Assembly (NCBI GenBank): GCA_900100325.1
Contig: LT629697.1
Span: 620,001 to 684,000 of the forward strand
DNA length: 64,000 nucleotides
Direction: 5' to 3'
Source of the DNA: Frankineae bacterium MT45
Lineage (GTDB): Bacteria; Actinomycetota; Actinomycetes; Mycobacteriales; Jatrophihabitantaceae
Position 1 is the first letter of the stretch; the number at the start of each line of letters is the position of its first letter. This document shows positions 49,444-58,430 of the stretch, one piece after another. The notes beneath the pieces are model-generated. The model did no database searches. It saw only the letters and a program-made list of their open reading frames with translations, and was not told the origin of the DNA. The position numbers were made by a program, and so were the translations under genes.

Positions 49444-49643
49444 GCGGCGGTCCGGCAACGCGTACCGCGTGGAACCTCTCGCCCTTCCGTGCGAGCCACA
49501 GGTTGGAATGTCCTGCATTTATAAGCTGAAACTGGCTTGAAGACGAGATCGAACGTATGTATGATTAGACGCTGCACGGTGACTCGCTCGACCCTGGGGA
49601 CGGCCCGCAGGATGGCCCTGCGCCGACGGAAGAGTTGGCCGGG

Positions 49644-51110
49644 GTGTCTATGGGTGAGCCGTTCTGTGCGGAGAGCGTCGCGGGTCTGCTCGAGGATGAG
49701 TCGTTCGCGTTGTCAGTGTCGCATCGGCCTCTGACGGTGTTGGATGTGTTGGCGGCGCCGGGGGTGTTCGCGAAGCATTTCGCGGGGTCGGACCCGGAGC
49801 CGGGTGACCTTTCGTTGTTGAGTGTGTTGGATCCGCGTGTCTTGTCGGCGGCGGGCCGGGTGGATCTGCTGACTGCGTTACGCCGGCACACCGCGGCGTT
49901 GCACGCGGCGACCACCGGTGTGTTGGGGGTGGTGGTGGAGCGGGTCACCGACGACGGGCTGAGTGTCGAGTTGGGTGGGGAGTGCGCGAACGCGGAGGTG
50001 TCGACGGCGTTGATGATCTCCCCGCGGGTGGCGGCGTTCGAACTGTCCCACGCTGAGCAACTGGTCCGGAAACTCCCCACGACGATGGGGCTACTGGCGC
50101 GGGGGGTGATCACCGGCGAGCACGCATCGGTCCTGGCCCGCGAAACGGTCGGTGTCAAGGACCCGGGCGTGCTGGCCCGGATCGAGGAGGCGGTGCTGGG
50201 CCGGGTGGTGGAGCAGACCCCGCAACTGTTCGCCCGGTCGGTGCGACGCGCGGTCCTCACCCACAACCAGGTCACCGCTGAGCAGCAACACAAAGAGGTG
50301 GTGGCGAAGCGGACGGTGGAGCACACCCCGAGACCGGACGGGATGGCCGAGATCTGGGCACTGCTGCCGGCTGAGGACGCCGCCGCGGTGATCACCGCCG
50401 TCCGCACCCTCGCCGGCCACCGGAGCGCGGATGATCCCCGGACGGCCGATCAGCGCCGCGCCGACGCGTTCACCCAGATCTTCCTCGACGCCCTGACCAC
50501 CCCCGGCCAAGTGCCGACCCGCCACGGTCAACGCCCCGGCGTGCAGGTCACCGTCGCCCTGACCACCCTCCTCGGCCTGGACGACCTACCCGGTGAACTA
50601 GCCGAGCACGGCCCAGTACCGGCCGCGGTCGCCCGTCGGGTCGCCGCCGACCCGACCGGGACCTGGCGGCGACTGATCACCGACCCAACCACCGGCGGGC
50701 TGCTGGACTACGGCCGGACCCGCTACACCCCACCCCAGGACCTCACCGACTTCGTCCTCGCCCGCGACCAGGTCTGCTCCTTCCCGACCTGCGCCGTCCC
50801 CGCCCACGACGCTGACCTCGACCACCGCGTCCCCTACCCGAACGGACCGACCAGCCCCGACAACCTGGATCCGAAATGCCGCCGTCACCACCGCCTCAAA
50901 CACCAAACCCGATGGCACACCACCACCATCCGCGACGACACCGGCACCCACTACCAATGGACATCCCCCACCGGCCACACCTACCGCAACCACACACCCC
51001 CACTCACCGACCCCGAAAACGAGGGGCCGGTGAAGACGGACCCCAAGAGCGAGGGAACGACGCTTCTCACAGACACGCCGAGAATCGAGGACGATCCGCC
51101 TCCGTTCTGA
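49644..51110 (+). CDS. DUF222/HNH endonuclease domain protein (13E12-like)
   Basis: A 488-residue protein of the family that includes the mycobacterial 13E12 repeat proteins. The N-terminal DUF222 domain (about 50-330) has FELSHAEQLVRKLPTTMGLL and RPDGMAEIWALLPAEDAAAV. The HNH part (about 385-440) reads CSFPTCAVPAHDADLDHRVP then NLDPKCRRHHRLKHQ, with the Cys pairs and the D-H-x-x-P-Y-x-x-G-P-T nuclease core. A Pro/Glu-rich tail follows. Members are multicopy in actinobacteria, are thought to be selfish or defence-related, and no target is established. GTG 49644 is chosen (GGAAGAG 9 nt before); TTG 49635 and ATG 49650 are possible. Confidence 0.9.
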   Translation: MSMGEPFCAESVAGLLEDESFALSVSHRPLTVLDVLAAPGVFAKHFAGSDPEPGDLSLLSVLDPRVLSAAGRVDLLTALRRHTAALHAATTGVLGVVVERVTDDGLSVELGGECANAEVSTALMISPRVAAFELSHAEQLVRKLPTTMGLLARGVITGEHASVLARETVGVKDPGVLARIEEAVLGRVVEQTPQLFARSVRRAVLTHNQVTAEQQHKEVVAKRTVEHTPRPDGMAEIWALLPAEDAAAVITAVRTLAGHRSADDPRTADQRRADAFTQIFLDALTTPGQVPTRHGQRPGVQVTVALTTLLGLDDLPGELAEHGPVPAAVARRVAADPTGTWRRLITDPTTGGLLDYGRTRYTPPQDLTDFVLARDQVCSFPTCAVPAHDADLDHRVPYPNGPTSPDNLDPKCRRHHRLKHQTRWHTTTIRDDTGTHYQWTSPTGHTYRNHTPPLTDPENEGPVKTDPKSEGTTLLTDTPRIEDDPPPF

Positions 51111-51336
51111 GCCGTTTTCGTCGGTAGTCTCCGGCGAGTGGGCTCCCGACCGAGTCCCGCAGCTCGCCGTCGAAGGTTGCCGCCATCGTCGTCGCTGTAT
51201 CAGGCGATCGTGTGCGACCTCTCGATGAGAAGCGGCCAACGGTGGCTGCGAGCTTCCGGCTGTCCGTCAGCGCTGACGACCGCCGACGATCCAGACGGCT
51301 CCAATACCGAGCATCACTCACATCGAGAGGCATGTC

Positions 51337-52323
51337 ATGGCCCAGCAGATCGATCGATTCATCCCACGTCGCCGCTTCTTCGCCGGTGCCGGTGCGGCGG
51401 CGCTCGGAGCCGCGGCGCTCGGCGCCACTCCGGCCCGCGCTGATGCAGCGCCCGTCGTCCCCGGAACCCCAACGGGAGCCGGTGCCGCCGGTGTACCCGA
51501 GGCCCACCCGGACGCGACAACCGCCGGAACCACGATCGCATCGGCGCCGCTGCCGGGATATACCTACCGGCACGCGGAGATGTTCGACTTCACGCCGGAG
51601 AGCGGGATCGCGATACGGCAGTGGGGTGGCAACGGCGTCTACACGACCGGGGCAAGCGGCGCCCTCTGGACCAGCATGGAGATCCCGGCTGGGGCGAAGG
51701 TCCGCGACGTCGAGTGGTACGCCTACAACAATTCGTCGGCGACGACGATAGCGCTCGCCCGAATCTGGCGCGCCGGTAGCGGCGGTTTCTACGTCCCGGT
51801 GGTCGACGTGACGATCCCGATCAGCACCAGCGTTGTCGCCACCCGCGGCGTCGTCGCCGCGGCTGACTACGGTCCATTCCCAACCGGGACCAAGCTCGCC
51901 CTCGCCTTCTACACAAATGACACGACCGGCAAGAACCAGGTCAACGGGGTGCGAGTCGGCTTCTCCGAGGGAGCCGGCGCCGTCGGAGTCTTCGCCGTGC
52001 CGGTGCGCGCCTACGACACCCGCAGCACTGGCAACAAGTTCGCCGGCGGTGAACTGCGGGCGATCACCCTGCCGGCGTCGTCCGTGCCGGTCGGCACCAC
52101 ATCCGTGCAACTGAAGTTCACCTCGGCCAACTCGACGATTAGCGGCAATCTCAAGGCATACCCGGCCGGTGGATCGCTGCCGCAGATGACGGTCCTGAAC
52201 TACCAGGCGGGCCAGCAGGCCGGCAACGTGGTCATGATGAACGTCCCGCCGAGCCGTCAGATCGTCATCCTGGCCTCGACCGCGACCGACGTGATCGTGG
52301 ATATAGTCGGCACGGTCGGCTAG
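51337..52323 (+). CDS. Tat-exported protein with C-terminal beta domain
   Basis: A 328-residue precursor. The Tat signal is FIPRRRFFAGAGAAALGAAA with cleavage after ARADA. An Ala/Pro/Gly linker (40-75) leads to two beta-rich parts. The second (about 220-328) carries FAVPVRAYDTRSTGNKFAGG, ...LKAYPAGGSLPQMTVLNY and the end ATDVIVDIVGTVG, which is the actinobacterial repeat domain ('DTR ... YPAG ... VDVxGY') found in many secreted proteins, here one copy. Probably a surface or secreted adhesive or carbohydrate-binding protein. ATG 51337 follows GAGAGG. Confidence 0.82.
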   Translation: MAQQIDRFIPRRRFFAGAGAAALGAAALGATPARADAAPVVPGTPTGAGAAGVPEAHPDATTAGTTIASAPLPGYTYRHAEMFDFTPESGIAIRQWGGNGVYTTGASGALWTSMEIPAGAKVRDVEWYAYNNSSATTIALARIWRAGSGGFYVPVVDVTIPISTSVVATRGVVAAADYGPFPTGTKLALAFYTNDTTGKNQVNGVRVGFSEGAGAVGVFAVPVRAYDTRSTGNKFAGGELRAITLPASSVPVGTTSVQLKFTSANSTISGNLKAYPAGGSLPQMTVLNYQAGQQAGNVVMMNVPPSRQIVILASTATDVIVDIVGTVG

Positions 52324-52447
52324 CAGGTCGGCAGGGGCGGCGTTTCGGAATCTCCTGTGACGGGTAGTCAGGCGTTGGCCCCGAAGCCGAATTCAGCCTG
52401 ACAACCAGCCGGAACGCTCCGGCGCTAGCTCCCCGAACTGGACCACA

Positions 52448-53446
52448 ATGCGCGACTTCCTCTGTCCGAACTGCGGCAACCGCCTGGCGTTCGAGAACTC
52501 CGTCTGCCTCAACTGCGGCAACAGCGTCGGCTTCGATCTCGACACCCGGGACTTCGCGATCGTCGGCCCCGACGGGCTCACCACCGCCGAGCCGGCGCGT
52601 CGGATCTGCCTGAACCTGAACCTCGCGGTCTGCAACTGGTTGGTGCCGGACGACTCTCCGACCGGACTCTGCCGCTCCTGCTCGCTGACCCGCACTCGCC
52701 CCTCCGACGACGATCTCACCGGCCTACCCGAGTTTGCCGAGGCAGAGGCGGCCAAACGCCGGCTGGTGCTGGAGCTCACCGAGCTCGGCCTGCCCATCGT
52801 CGGACGCGACCAGGACCCGGAGAACGGGCTCTGCTTCGACCTCCTCTCCAGCGTCCATGAGCCGGTGATCACCGGGCACGACAACGGTGTCATCACCCTC
52901 GACCTCGCCGAGAGCGACGACGTGCACCGCGAGCAGCTGCGCATCTCGATGGACGAGCCGTACCGGACGCTCCTCGGGCACTTCCGCCACGAGATCGGCC
53001 ACTACTACAACGACGTCCTGGCACTGACTGGTGAACCGCGGCAGCGCTACGAGACGCTCTTCGGTGACTACGACCTCGACTACCAGCAGGCGCTCGATCG
53101 CCACTACGCCGAGGGAGCGCCAGAAGGCTGGCCGGAGAACTACATCTCGTCCTACGCGACGATGCATCCGGCTGAGGACTGGGCCGAGACCTTCGCTCAC
53201 TACCTGCATATCCGCGACACCATCGACACCGCGGCCGCCTTCGGACTGGCCCCGGCCGGCGCCACCGTCGACAAGCCGCTGGCCGGCAGCAGCGGCTTCG
53301 ACCGGATCATCGAGCTCTGGCTACCGCTGGCCTGGGCGCTGAACATGCTGAACCGATCGATGGGTCACCCAGACCTCTACCCGTTCGTGCTTCCACCCCC
53401 GGTGCTCGAGAAGATGCGCTTCATCCACGAGCTCATCAGCGCATAA
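52448..53446 (+). CDS. Putative zinc-binding metallopeptidase (zinc ribbon plus HExxH)
   Basis: A 332-residue soluble protein of the PF15887-like group. The N-terminal zinc ribbon is CPNCGN...CLNCGN, with a further CNWL and CRSC pair in the next 70 residues. The peptidase part has FRHEIGHYYND (HExxH zinc site) and a downstream acidic ligand candidate in EDWAETFAHYLH. No signal peptide. It begins at ATG 52448 and ends 9 bp before the hydroxyacid-oxidase gene, so the two are likely one operon. The natural substrate is unknown. Confidence 0.88.
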   Translation: MRDFLCPNCGNRLAFENSVCLNCGNSVGFDLDTRDFAIVGPDGLTTAEPARRICLNLNLAVCNWLVPDDSPTGLCRSCSLTRTRPSDDDLTGLPEFAEAEAAKRRLVLELTELGLPIVGRDQDPENGLCFDLLSSVHEPVITGHDNGVITLDLAESDDVHREQLRISMDEPYRTLLGHFRHEIGHYYNDVLALTGEPRQRYETLFGDYDLDYQQALDRHYAEGAPEGWPENYISSYATMHPAEDWAETFAHYLHIRDTIDTAAAFGLAPAGATVDKPLAGSSGFDRIIELWLPLAWALNMLNRSMGHPDLYPFVLPPPVLEKMRFIHELISA

Positions 53447-53455
53447 TGCGTAACC

Positions 53456-54613
53456 ATGGCGAACTGGAGCGACTACCAGCTGGGGATCTACTACAACGGC
53501 GTCCAGGGTGTGCAGCCTGACCTACCGGTCAGCTACGCGGAACTCGAGCGGCGTGCGCACGCCGTACTTCCGCCCGGAATCCTCGGCTACGTCGCCGGAG
53601 GCGCCGGGGATGAGACGACGCAGCGGCGCAACGTGGAGGCCTTCGAGCGCTGGGGACTGATGCCCCGGATGCTGGTGGGGGCGGCCGAGCGCGACCTCTC
53701 CGTCGACCTCTTCGACCTCCACCTGCCGAGCCCCCTCTACCTCTGCCCGGTCGGCGTCCTCGGCGTCTGCCACCCCGAGGGTGACCTGGAGACGGCGCGG
53801 GCGTCGGCGGCGACGGGCGTGCCGATGCTCGCCTCCACTCTCTCGGCCAGCCCGCTGGAGGAGGTGGCCGCCGCGACCGGTGAGACGCCGGGGTTCTTCC
53901 AGCTCTACCCGCCGAATGACCGGGAATTGACGGAGAATCTCGTCCATCGGGCCGAGGCGTCCGGGTACGCCGGCATCGTCATCACGGTGGATACGTGGGT
54001 CAACGGGTGGCGCCCGCGGGATCTGAGCAACGCCTACCTGCCCATGCTGCGCGGCCACTGCCTAGCCAACTACCGCAGTGACCCGCGCTTCGCCCAGATC
54101 GTCGCCCAGATCCCCGAGGCTCAGCCGCACCGCGAGGAGCTGGCCTGGGCCTCCATCTTCGGCAAGCCGACGCTGAGCTGGGACGACCTGCCCTGGTTCC
54201 GCTCGCTCACCAATCTCCCCTTACTTCTCAAGGGAATCTGCTCACCGTTGGACGTCACCCGGGCCAAGGACGGCGGCGTCGACGGCATCATCTGCTCCAA
54301 CCACGGCGGGCGGCAGGCCAACGGTGGGCTGCCCGCCCTAAACTGCCTGGCCGGTGTGGTCGCCGCCGCCGACGGGCTGCCGGTGCTCTTCGACTCCGGG
54401 GTGCGCAGCGGGCCGGACATCGTGAAGGCGCTGGCCCTCGGGGCGACGGCGGTCGGGGTCGGACGCCCTTACGTTTACGGGCTGTCCCTGGCCGGCGCCC
54501 GCGGGGTGGAGCACGTCCTGCGCAGCCTGCTCGCCGAGGCCGACCTGACGATGGCGGTCGACGGCTACCGGAGCATCGCCGATCTCTCCCCGGAGGCGCT
54601 GGTTCCCTGCTGA
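53456..54613 (+). CDS. FMN-dependent alpha-hydroxy-acid oxidase (lactate 2-monooxygenase-like)
   Basis: A 385-residue TIM-barrel flavoprotein: PPGILGYVAGGAGDETTQRR, SPLYLCPVGVLGVCHPEGDL, GIVITVDTWVNGWRPRDL and the catalytic ICSNHGGRQANGG with the base His, then VLFDSGVRSGPDIVKALALG that binds FMN phosphate. The long loop between PRDLSNAYLP and the barrel's next strand suggests the lactate 2-monooxygenase/oxidase branch rather than L-lactate dehydrogenase LldD. It oxidises an L-2-hydroxy acid such as lactate with O2. Its 3' end overlaps the convergent DHA2 gene by 49 bp. Confidence 0.92.
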   Translation: MANWSDYQLGIYYNGVQGVQPDLPVSYAELERRAHAVLPPGILGYVAGGAGDETTQRRNVEAFERWGLMPRMLVGAAERDLSVDLFDLHLPSPLYLCPVGVLGVCHPEGDLETARASAATGVPMLASTLSASPLEEVAAATGETPGFFQLYPPNDRELTENLVHRAEASGYAGIVITVDTWVNGWRPRDLSNAYLPMLRGHCLANYRSDPRFAQIVAQIPEAQPHREELAWASIFGKPTLSWDDLPWFRSLTNLPLLLKGICSPLDVTRAKDGGVDGIICSNHGGRQANGGLPALNCLAGVVAAADGLPVLFDSGVRSGPDIVKALALGATAVGVGRPYVYGLSLAGARGVEHVLRSLLAEADLTMAVDGYRSIADLSPEALVPC

Positions 54614-56115
54614 GGCGCGGCGAGCGGAGCCGCAGGGTTGGCCGCCGAATCAACGGCGGCTCCGCGCGGGGTCATGCCGGCAGCGGTGACTGCGGCGATC
54701 CAGGCCGAGATCGCGATGGCCCACCAGACCCGCTGGAAGGCGGTGTGGGCCTGCAGGTAGCCGTTCGGGGTGCCGAGGAGTGCCACCAGGATGCTGACGC
54801 CCAGCACCGTCCCGACCTGCCGGCTCATATTCACGACGGCGCTTCCGGTGGCGGCACGGGCCGCCGGCAGGTCGATGGTCGCGGCCGAGAGGATGGTGGG
54901 CAGGGCCAGTCCCACGCCGATGCCGCCGACGATCCAGCCGGGCAGGATCTCCCCGGCATAGTTGGGCGTCGGGCCGACCCGGGTCAGCACGAGCACCGCA
55001 CCGACGCCGAAGAGGAGGCAGCCGGCCGCGGCCAGTCGCCCGACCGAGACGCGCCCGGCCAGGCGCTGCCCGACGGCGGCGAAGATCGGCACCATCAGCG
55101 GCCCGGGGGCGACGGCCAGACCGGTTCGCAGCGCTGAGTAGTGCCAGACCTGCTGCATCCACAGGATGTTGCTGAGCAGGCTGGCCGCGAACCCGATGCT
55201 GAAGAGAAGCGCCGTCACGTTCGACCAGGCGAAGGCGCGGACCTTCAGCAGAGCCGGCTCGACCACCGGTGCCGGGTGGTGCAGCGAGCGCACCCAGAAG
55301 AGCGCGAGCCCGATGGCGGCGACCGCCATGGCGGCGATGAAGCCACCGCTGAGCCAGCCCCAGCTGGGTGCCTTCACCAGGCCGAGAGCGAGCGAGCCGA
55401 TGGCGACGACGAGCAGCAGCGCGCCGGTGAGATCGGGGATGGGTCCGCGGTTGGCGTCCCGGGAGTCCGGGACGAAGCGCACGGTGGCAATGAGGGCCGC
55501 GATGCCGATCGGGATGTTCACCAGGAAGACCCATCGCCAGGAGGCGCTCACCAGCAGGCCTCCGACGACCGGTCCAGCGGCGGCGGCCAGCGCGCCGGCG
55601 GCGGCCCAGATGCGGACGGCTCGCGCCCGTCGCTCGGCCGGTGTCGCGCTGAGGAGCAGGCCGAGGCTGGTCGGCGTGAGCAGGGCAGCACCGGCGGCCT
55701 GCAGCACCCGGAAGAAGACGAGAAGCCAGAGACCCCCGCTGGCGGCGCAGGCGGCACTGGCCACGGTGAAGAGACCGACGCCGAGGAGGAATCCGGCCTT
55801 GCGCCCGTACCGATCGGCCAGCCGTCCGAGCGGGACCAGCAGCGCGGCGTAGGTGATCGCGTAGCCATTCAGGATCCAGCTCAGGTCCGACAGCGAGGCG
55901 CTGCTGAAGTCGTGGCCGATGTCGTCGAAGGCGACGTTGACGATGAAAAGATCGAGGCTGGCCATGAAAGCGGCCGTCGAGAGGATGGCCAGCACTAAGC
56001 CGGGTCGGATGCCGGGTCGGATGCCAGGTCGGATGCCGGGTCGGACGCTAGGGCGGGCGCTCGCCGGCGCGTTCGGGGTAGCTTCGACCGGCTGAGGCTG
56101 ACTGGAATTAACCAT
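54565..56115 (-). CDS. DHA2-family (EmrB/QacA-type) MFS exporter
   Basis: A 516-residue exporter with about 14 helices. AALLVPLGRLADRYGRKAGF is motif A, RVLQAAGAALLTPTSLGLLL is a motif C-like stretch. Its start is unusual: after the Pro-rich first 25 residues comes a tetrapeptide repeat RPGIRPGIRPGIRPG encoded by a 12-bp DNA repeat. ATG 56115 has AGGGTG 7 nt upstream. The gene is divergent from an HxlR regulator with a 24-bp palindrome between, so drug-inducible expression is likely. Substrate unknown. Confidence 0.92.
   Translation of the reverse strand: MVNSSQPQPVEATPNAPASARPSVRPGIRPGIRPGIRPGLVLAILSTAAFMASLDLFIVNVAFDDIGHDFSSASLSDLSWILNGYAITYAALLVPLGRLADRYGRKAGFLLGVGLFTVASAACAASGGLWLLVFFRVLQAAGAALLTPTSLGLLLSATPAERRARAVRIWAAAGALAAAAGPVVGGLLVSASWRWVFLVNIPIGIAALIATVRFVPDSRDANRGPIPDLTGALLLVVAIGSLALGLVKAPSWGWLSGGFIAAMAVAAIGLALFWVRSLHHPAPVVEPALLKVRAFAWSNVTALLFSIGFAASLLSNILWMQQVWHYSALRTGLAVAPGPLMVPIFAAVGQRLAGRVSVGRLAAAGCLLFGVGAVLVLTRVGPTPNYAGEILPGWIVGGIGVGLALPTILSAATIDLPAARAATGSAVVNMSRQVGTVLGVSILVALLGTPNGYLQAHTAFQRVWWAIAISAWIAAVTAAGMTPRGAAVDSAANPAAPLAAPQQGTSASGERSAMLR
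56002..56049. repeat. 12-bp coding tandem repeat, four copies
   Basis: GGGTCGGATGCC at 56002 and 56014, AGGTCGGATGCC at 56026 and GGGTCGGACGC at 56038. It encodes RPGI repeats near the N-terminus of the DHA2 exporter on the minus strand. In-frame slippage would vary the N-terminal tail length without changing the frame. Confidence 0.85.
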
Positions 56116-56133
56116 AGTCAGCACCCTAGAAGG

Positions 56134-56157
56134 CTGACTTGGGTAAATGCAAGTCAG
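56134..56157. promoter_or_regulatory. HxlR operator between regulator and exporter
   Basis: CTGACTT (56134-56140) and AAGTCAG (56151-56157) form a perfect 7-bp inverted repeat with a 10-bp spacer, only 18 bp from both divergent starts. The size fits an HxlR dimer repressing both genes. Confidence 0.75.
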
Positions 56158-56174
56158 AGCGGTAATCTGATGCG

Positions 56175-56669
56175 ATGGTTGTGCAACTGCAAGGCGCGCT
56201 GGCCCGTCGAGACCGCTGGCTCGCGCCCGAGCGCTGTTCGCTGGACCGGGCCATCGGTGTCGTGGGCACCCGGTCGGCCCTGCTGCTCATGCGCGAGGCG
56301 TTCTACGGCACCACCCGCTTCGACGACTTCGCCCGCCGGGTCGGCGTTACCGAGGCGGTCGCGTCGGCGCGGCTGAAGGAGCTGGTCGAGGCCGGTCTCC
56401 TGGCTCGGGTCCCGTATCAGGAGCCCGGCCAGCGGACGCGTCACGAGTACGTGCTCACCGACTCCGGCTGTGACCTCTTCCCGGTCGCGCTGGCCCTGAT
56501 GCAGTGGGGCGACAAGTACGTCGCCGAAGCGGGCGGCCCGCTGGAGTTGACGCACGCCGGCTGTGGCGAGCCGATCGCAGTGGAGGTCCGCTGCGCCGCC
56601 GGCCATCAGGTGCCCCTTGACGAGGTCGCCGCCGCCGCTCGGAAGCCGCGCTCCGGCTCAAGTGATTAG
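56175..56669 (+). CDS. HxlR family transcriptional regulator
   Basis: A 164-residue winged-helix protein. CSLDRAIGVVGTRSALLLMR (the C-x-x-x-x-x-x-x-x-G-x-K/R-W/S-x-x-x-I/L start of HxlR proteins), RFDDFARRVGVTEAVASARL and LLARVPYQEPGQRTRHEYVLT give the typical fold. The single Cys near the N-terminus is the residue through which many HxlR proteins sense quinones, aldehydes or oxidants. A second segment with HAGCGEPIAVEVRCAAGHQ adds more Cys. It is divergent from the DHA2 exporter, its probable target. Confidence 0.92.
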   Translation: MVVQLQGALARRDRWLAPERCSLDRAIGVVGTRSALLLMREAFYGTTRFDDFARRVGVTEAVASARLKELVEAGLLARVPYQEPGQRTRHEYVLTDSGCDLFPVALALMQWGDKYVAEAGGPLELTHAGCGEPIAVEVRCAAGHQVPLDEVAAAARKPRSGSSD

Positions 56670-57066
56670 CTAAAAGGCGCAGGAGGCGATATTCGGCTTC
56701 GAGCGGGGCTGAATTGGTGACTCCGACGGGCGCGCGAATTGCGAGACAAACTGTCAACAGTTTGGAAATCCCGCTTATCAGACGACTTGTTAATAGCGTC
56801 GAAATGGGAGTGCGGCGACGTGGGTAAAGCGCTTGCGCTGTCCGTACCGCGAGTGATCAGCCTCCAAATACGGACATAATAAGCCACCAATCCGCAAAAA
56901 TCACTCAAATCGCACGACTTTTGGTTTACTTGTTGACTCGCCGGTAACTTCCGTAAATACTCCCCAGAACAGCGTGCAGTACGGCATGTATTTCGCGCGC
57001 TGTTGTTAATTCCATCCGCGAGCAAATGTGTTCGTGGCCCACTCTCTAAACCAACTGGGATGGTCT
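56670..57066 (+). other. 397-bp leader of the lipase gene with promoter and inverted repeats
   Basis: No gene. It is A/T-rich relative to the window. Seen: CAAACTGTCAACAGTTTG (56747-56764, a 7-bp inverted repeat), an AGCGC/GCGCT hairpin near 56830, and a promoter-like TTGACT (56933-56938) with 17 bp to AATACT (56956-56961). The distance from that promoter to the lipase ATG leaves a roughly 100-nt 5' UTR. Confidence 0.55.
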
Positions 57067-58347
57067 ATGAGAAAGAAATTTGTTGCGTCTGTGGCGGTTA
57101 TCGCCTGTGGCATCGGCGGTGCCGTCGCCATCGCGACGACCGGGTCGGCTGCATCGGCGGTCTCCGCCTGTACCGCCTCGGCGAACGACATCTACAACCC
57201 GCCGGCCAGCGTCACCGCGCCGAATGGCACGCTGCTGGCCTGCCGCTCGGTGACCCTGAGCCAGATTCCGAACAACGTGCCGATGAAGGCCTGGCAGGTG
57301 CAGTACGCCTCGACCGACGCCAACGGAGCCCGGGTCGCCGTCTCCGGAACGATCGCCGTTCCGACGGCCGCCTGGACCGGCAAGGGAACCCGTCCGGTCG
57401 TCGCCTTCAACCCCGGCACGCTCGGGATCGGGCCACAGTGCGCCTTCTCGAAGCAGATCGCCGGCGCGTACCAGGACGAGTACGAGGGTGACAACATCAG
57501 CGCCCTGCTCAAGGCCGGCATCGCGGTCGCCGCGACCGACGGCGTCGGTTATCTGAACGGCCAGATCCACCCGTACGTCGTCGGCGCTGACGCCGGCCAC
57601 GCACTGCTGGACATCGCCCGGACGTCCTTCCAGGTCCCGTCCGACGGGCTCGTCTCGAGCACCAAGGTCGGCATCTGGGGTTACTCCGAGGGTGGCCAGG
57701 CCTCCCTCTGGGGCGCTCAGCTCGCCGCGAGCTACGCACCGGAACTTCAGGTCGCCGGCGATGCCGCCGGTGGCGTGCCCGGAGACCTCAAGCTCACCGC
57801 GTCGCAGCTCAACGGTGGAGCCTTCTTCGGCTTCCTCGGTGACGCCGTGATCGGGACGATCACCGCCCACCCGAGCTTCCCGGTGAACCAGTACATCAAC
57901 GCCACCGGTGCGAGTGCCATCGCTCAGCTGAAGACCACCTGCCTGCTCGGGACGCTCGCCGCGGTCGCCGGCCAGAAGATCGAGAGCTACACCACGCAGG
58001 GCCTCAGCCTGGACCAGCTATACGCGTTGGCTGACCCGTCGGGCTACACCGTCGGCCAGTTCCTCGACTCCTCGAAGCTCGGGGTGAACATCGGCAAGCC
58101 GGGCTCGGGTGCTCAGTACACGATCAACTTCCCCGTCTACCAGTACCGCGGAGCGTTGGAAGAGGTCATCAACACCCAGACCGAGGACGCAACCGCCAAG
58201 GCGTACTGCAACTCGGGCATCACCACGCAGTACCGCAACAACTACCTCAGTGAGCACCTGACCACCGACAACAGCGCCATCCCGGACGTGGTCAAGTTCC
58301 TCACCGATCGTTTCAACGGAGTGGCCGCCTCGAACAGCGGCTGCTGA
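57067..58347 (+). CDS. Secretory (LIP-family) lipase/esterase
   Basis: A 426-residue precursor with a Sec signal peptide (RKKFVASVAVIACGIGGAVA, cut near SAASA) and a mature alpha/beta-hydrolase of the secretory lipase type. VVAFNPGTLGIGPQCAFSKQ supplies the oxyanion region, WGYSEGGQASLW the nucleophile Ser, and the late part SEHLT a candidate His. The acid position, usually Asp in 'GxxDExVP', reads GALEEVI, so it may be Glu. There is also a large helical lid (about 220-330). It probably hydrolyses extracellular acyl esters. ATG 57067 is used; the open frame extends 13 codons. Confidence 0.88.
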   Translation: MRKKFVASVAVIACGIGGAVAIATTGSAASAVSACTASANDIYNPPASVTAPNGTLLACRSVTLSQIPNNVPMKAWQVQYASTDANGARVAVSGTIAVPTAAWTGKGTRPVVAFNPGTLGIGPQCAFSKQIAGAYQDEYEGDNISALLKAGIAVAATDGVGYLNGQIHPYVVGADAGHALLDIARTSFQVPSDGLVSSTKVGIWGYSEGGQASLWGAQLAASYAPELQVAGDAAGGVPGDLKLTASQLNGGAFFGFLGDAVIGTITAHPSFPVNQYINATGASAIAQLKTTCLLGTLAAVAGQKIESYTTQGLSLDQLYALADPSGYTVGQFLDSSKLGVNIGKPGSGAQYTINFPVYQYRGALEEVINTQTEDATAKAYCNSGITTQYRNNYLSEHLTTDNSAIPDVVKFLTDRFNGVAASNSGC

Positions 58348-58360
58348 TCACACCCCCGAG

Positions 58361-58407
58361 CGGTGTTGGCCGATCCCGCGCCCCGCGAGCCGGATCGGCC
58401 AACACCG
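58361..58407. terminator. Bidirectional terminator
   Basis: CGGTGTTGGCCGATCC (58361-58376) pairs perfectly with GGATCGGCCAACACCG (58392-58407), a 16-bp stem with a 15-nt loop, between the convergent lipase and S9 peptidase genes. Confidence 0.88.
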
Positions 58408-58430
58408 CAAGGAGGTTCAGCGGTGCGGGG

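Noticed and set aside
49635-51110. DUF222/HNH gene as part of a mobile element
   Set aside because: No inverted repeats, target duplication, integrase or tRNA site nearby; the family is common in actinobacterial chromosomes.
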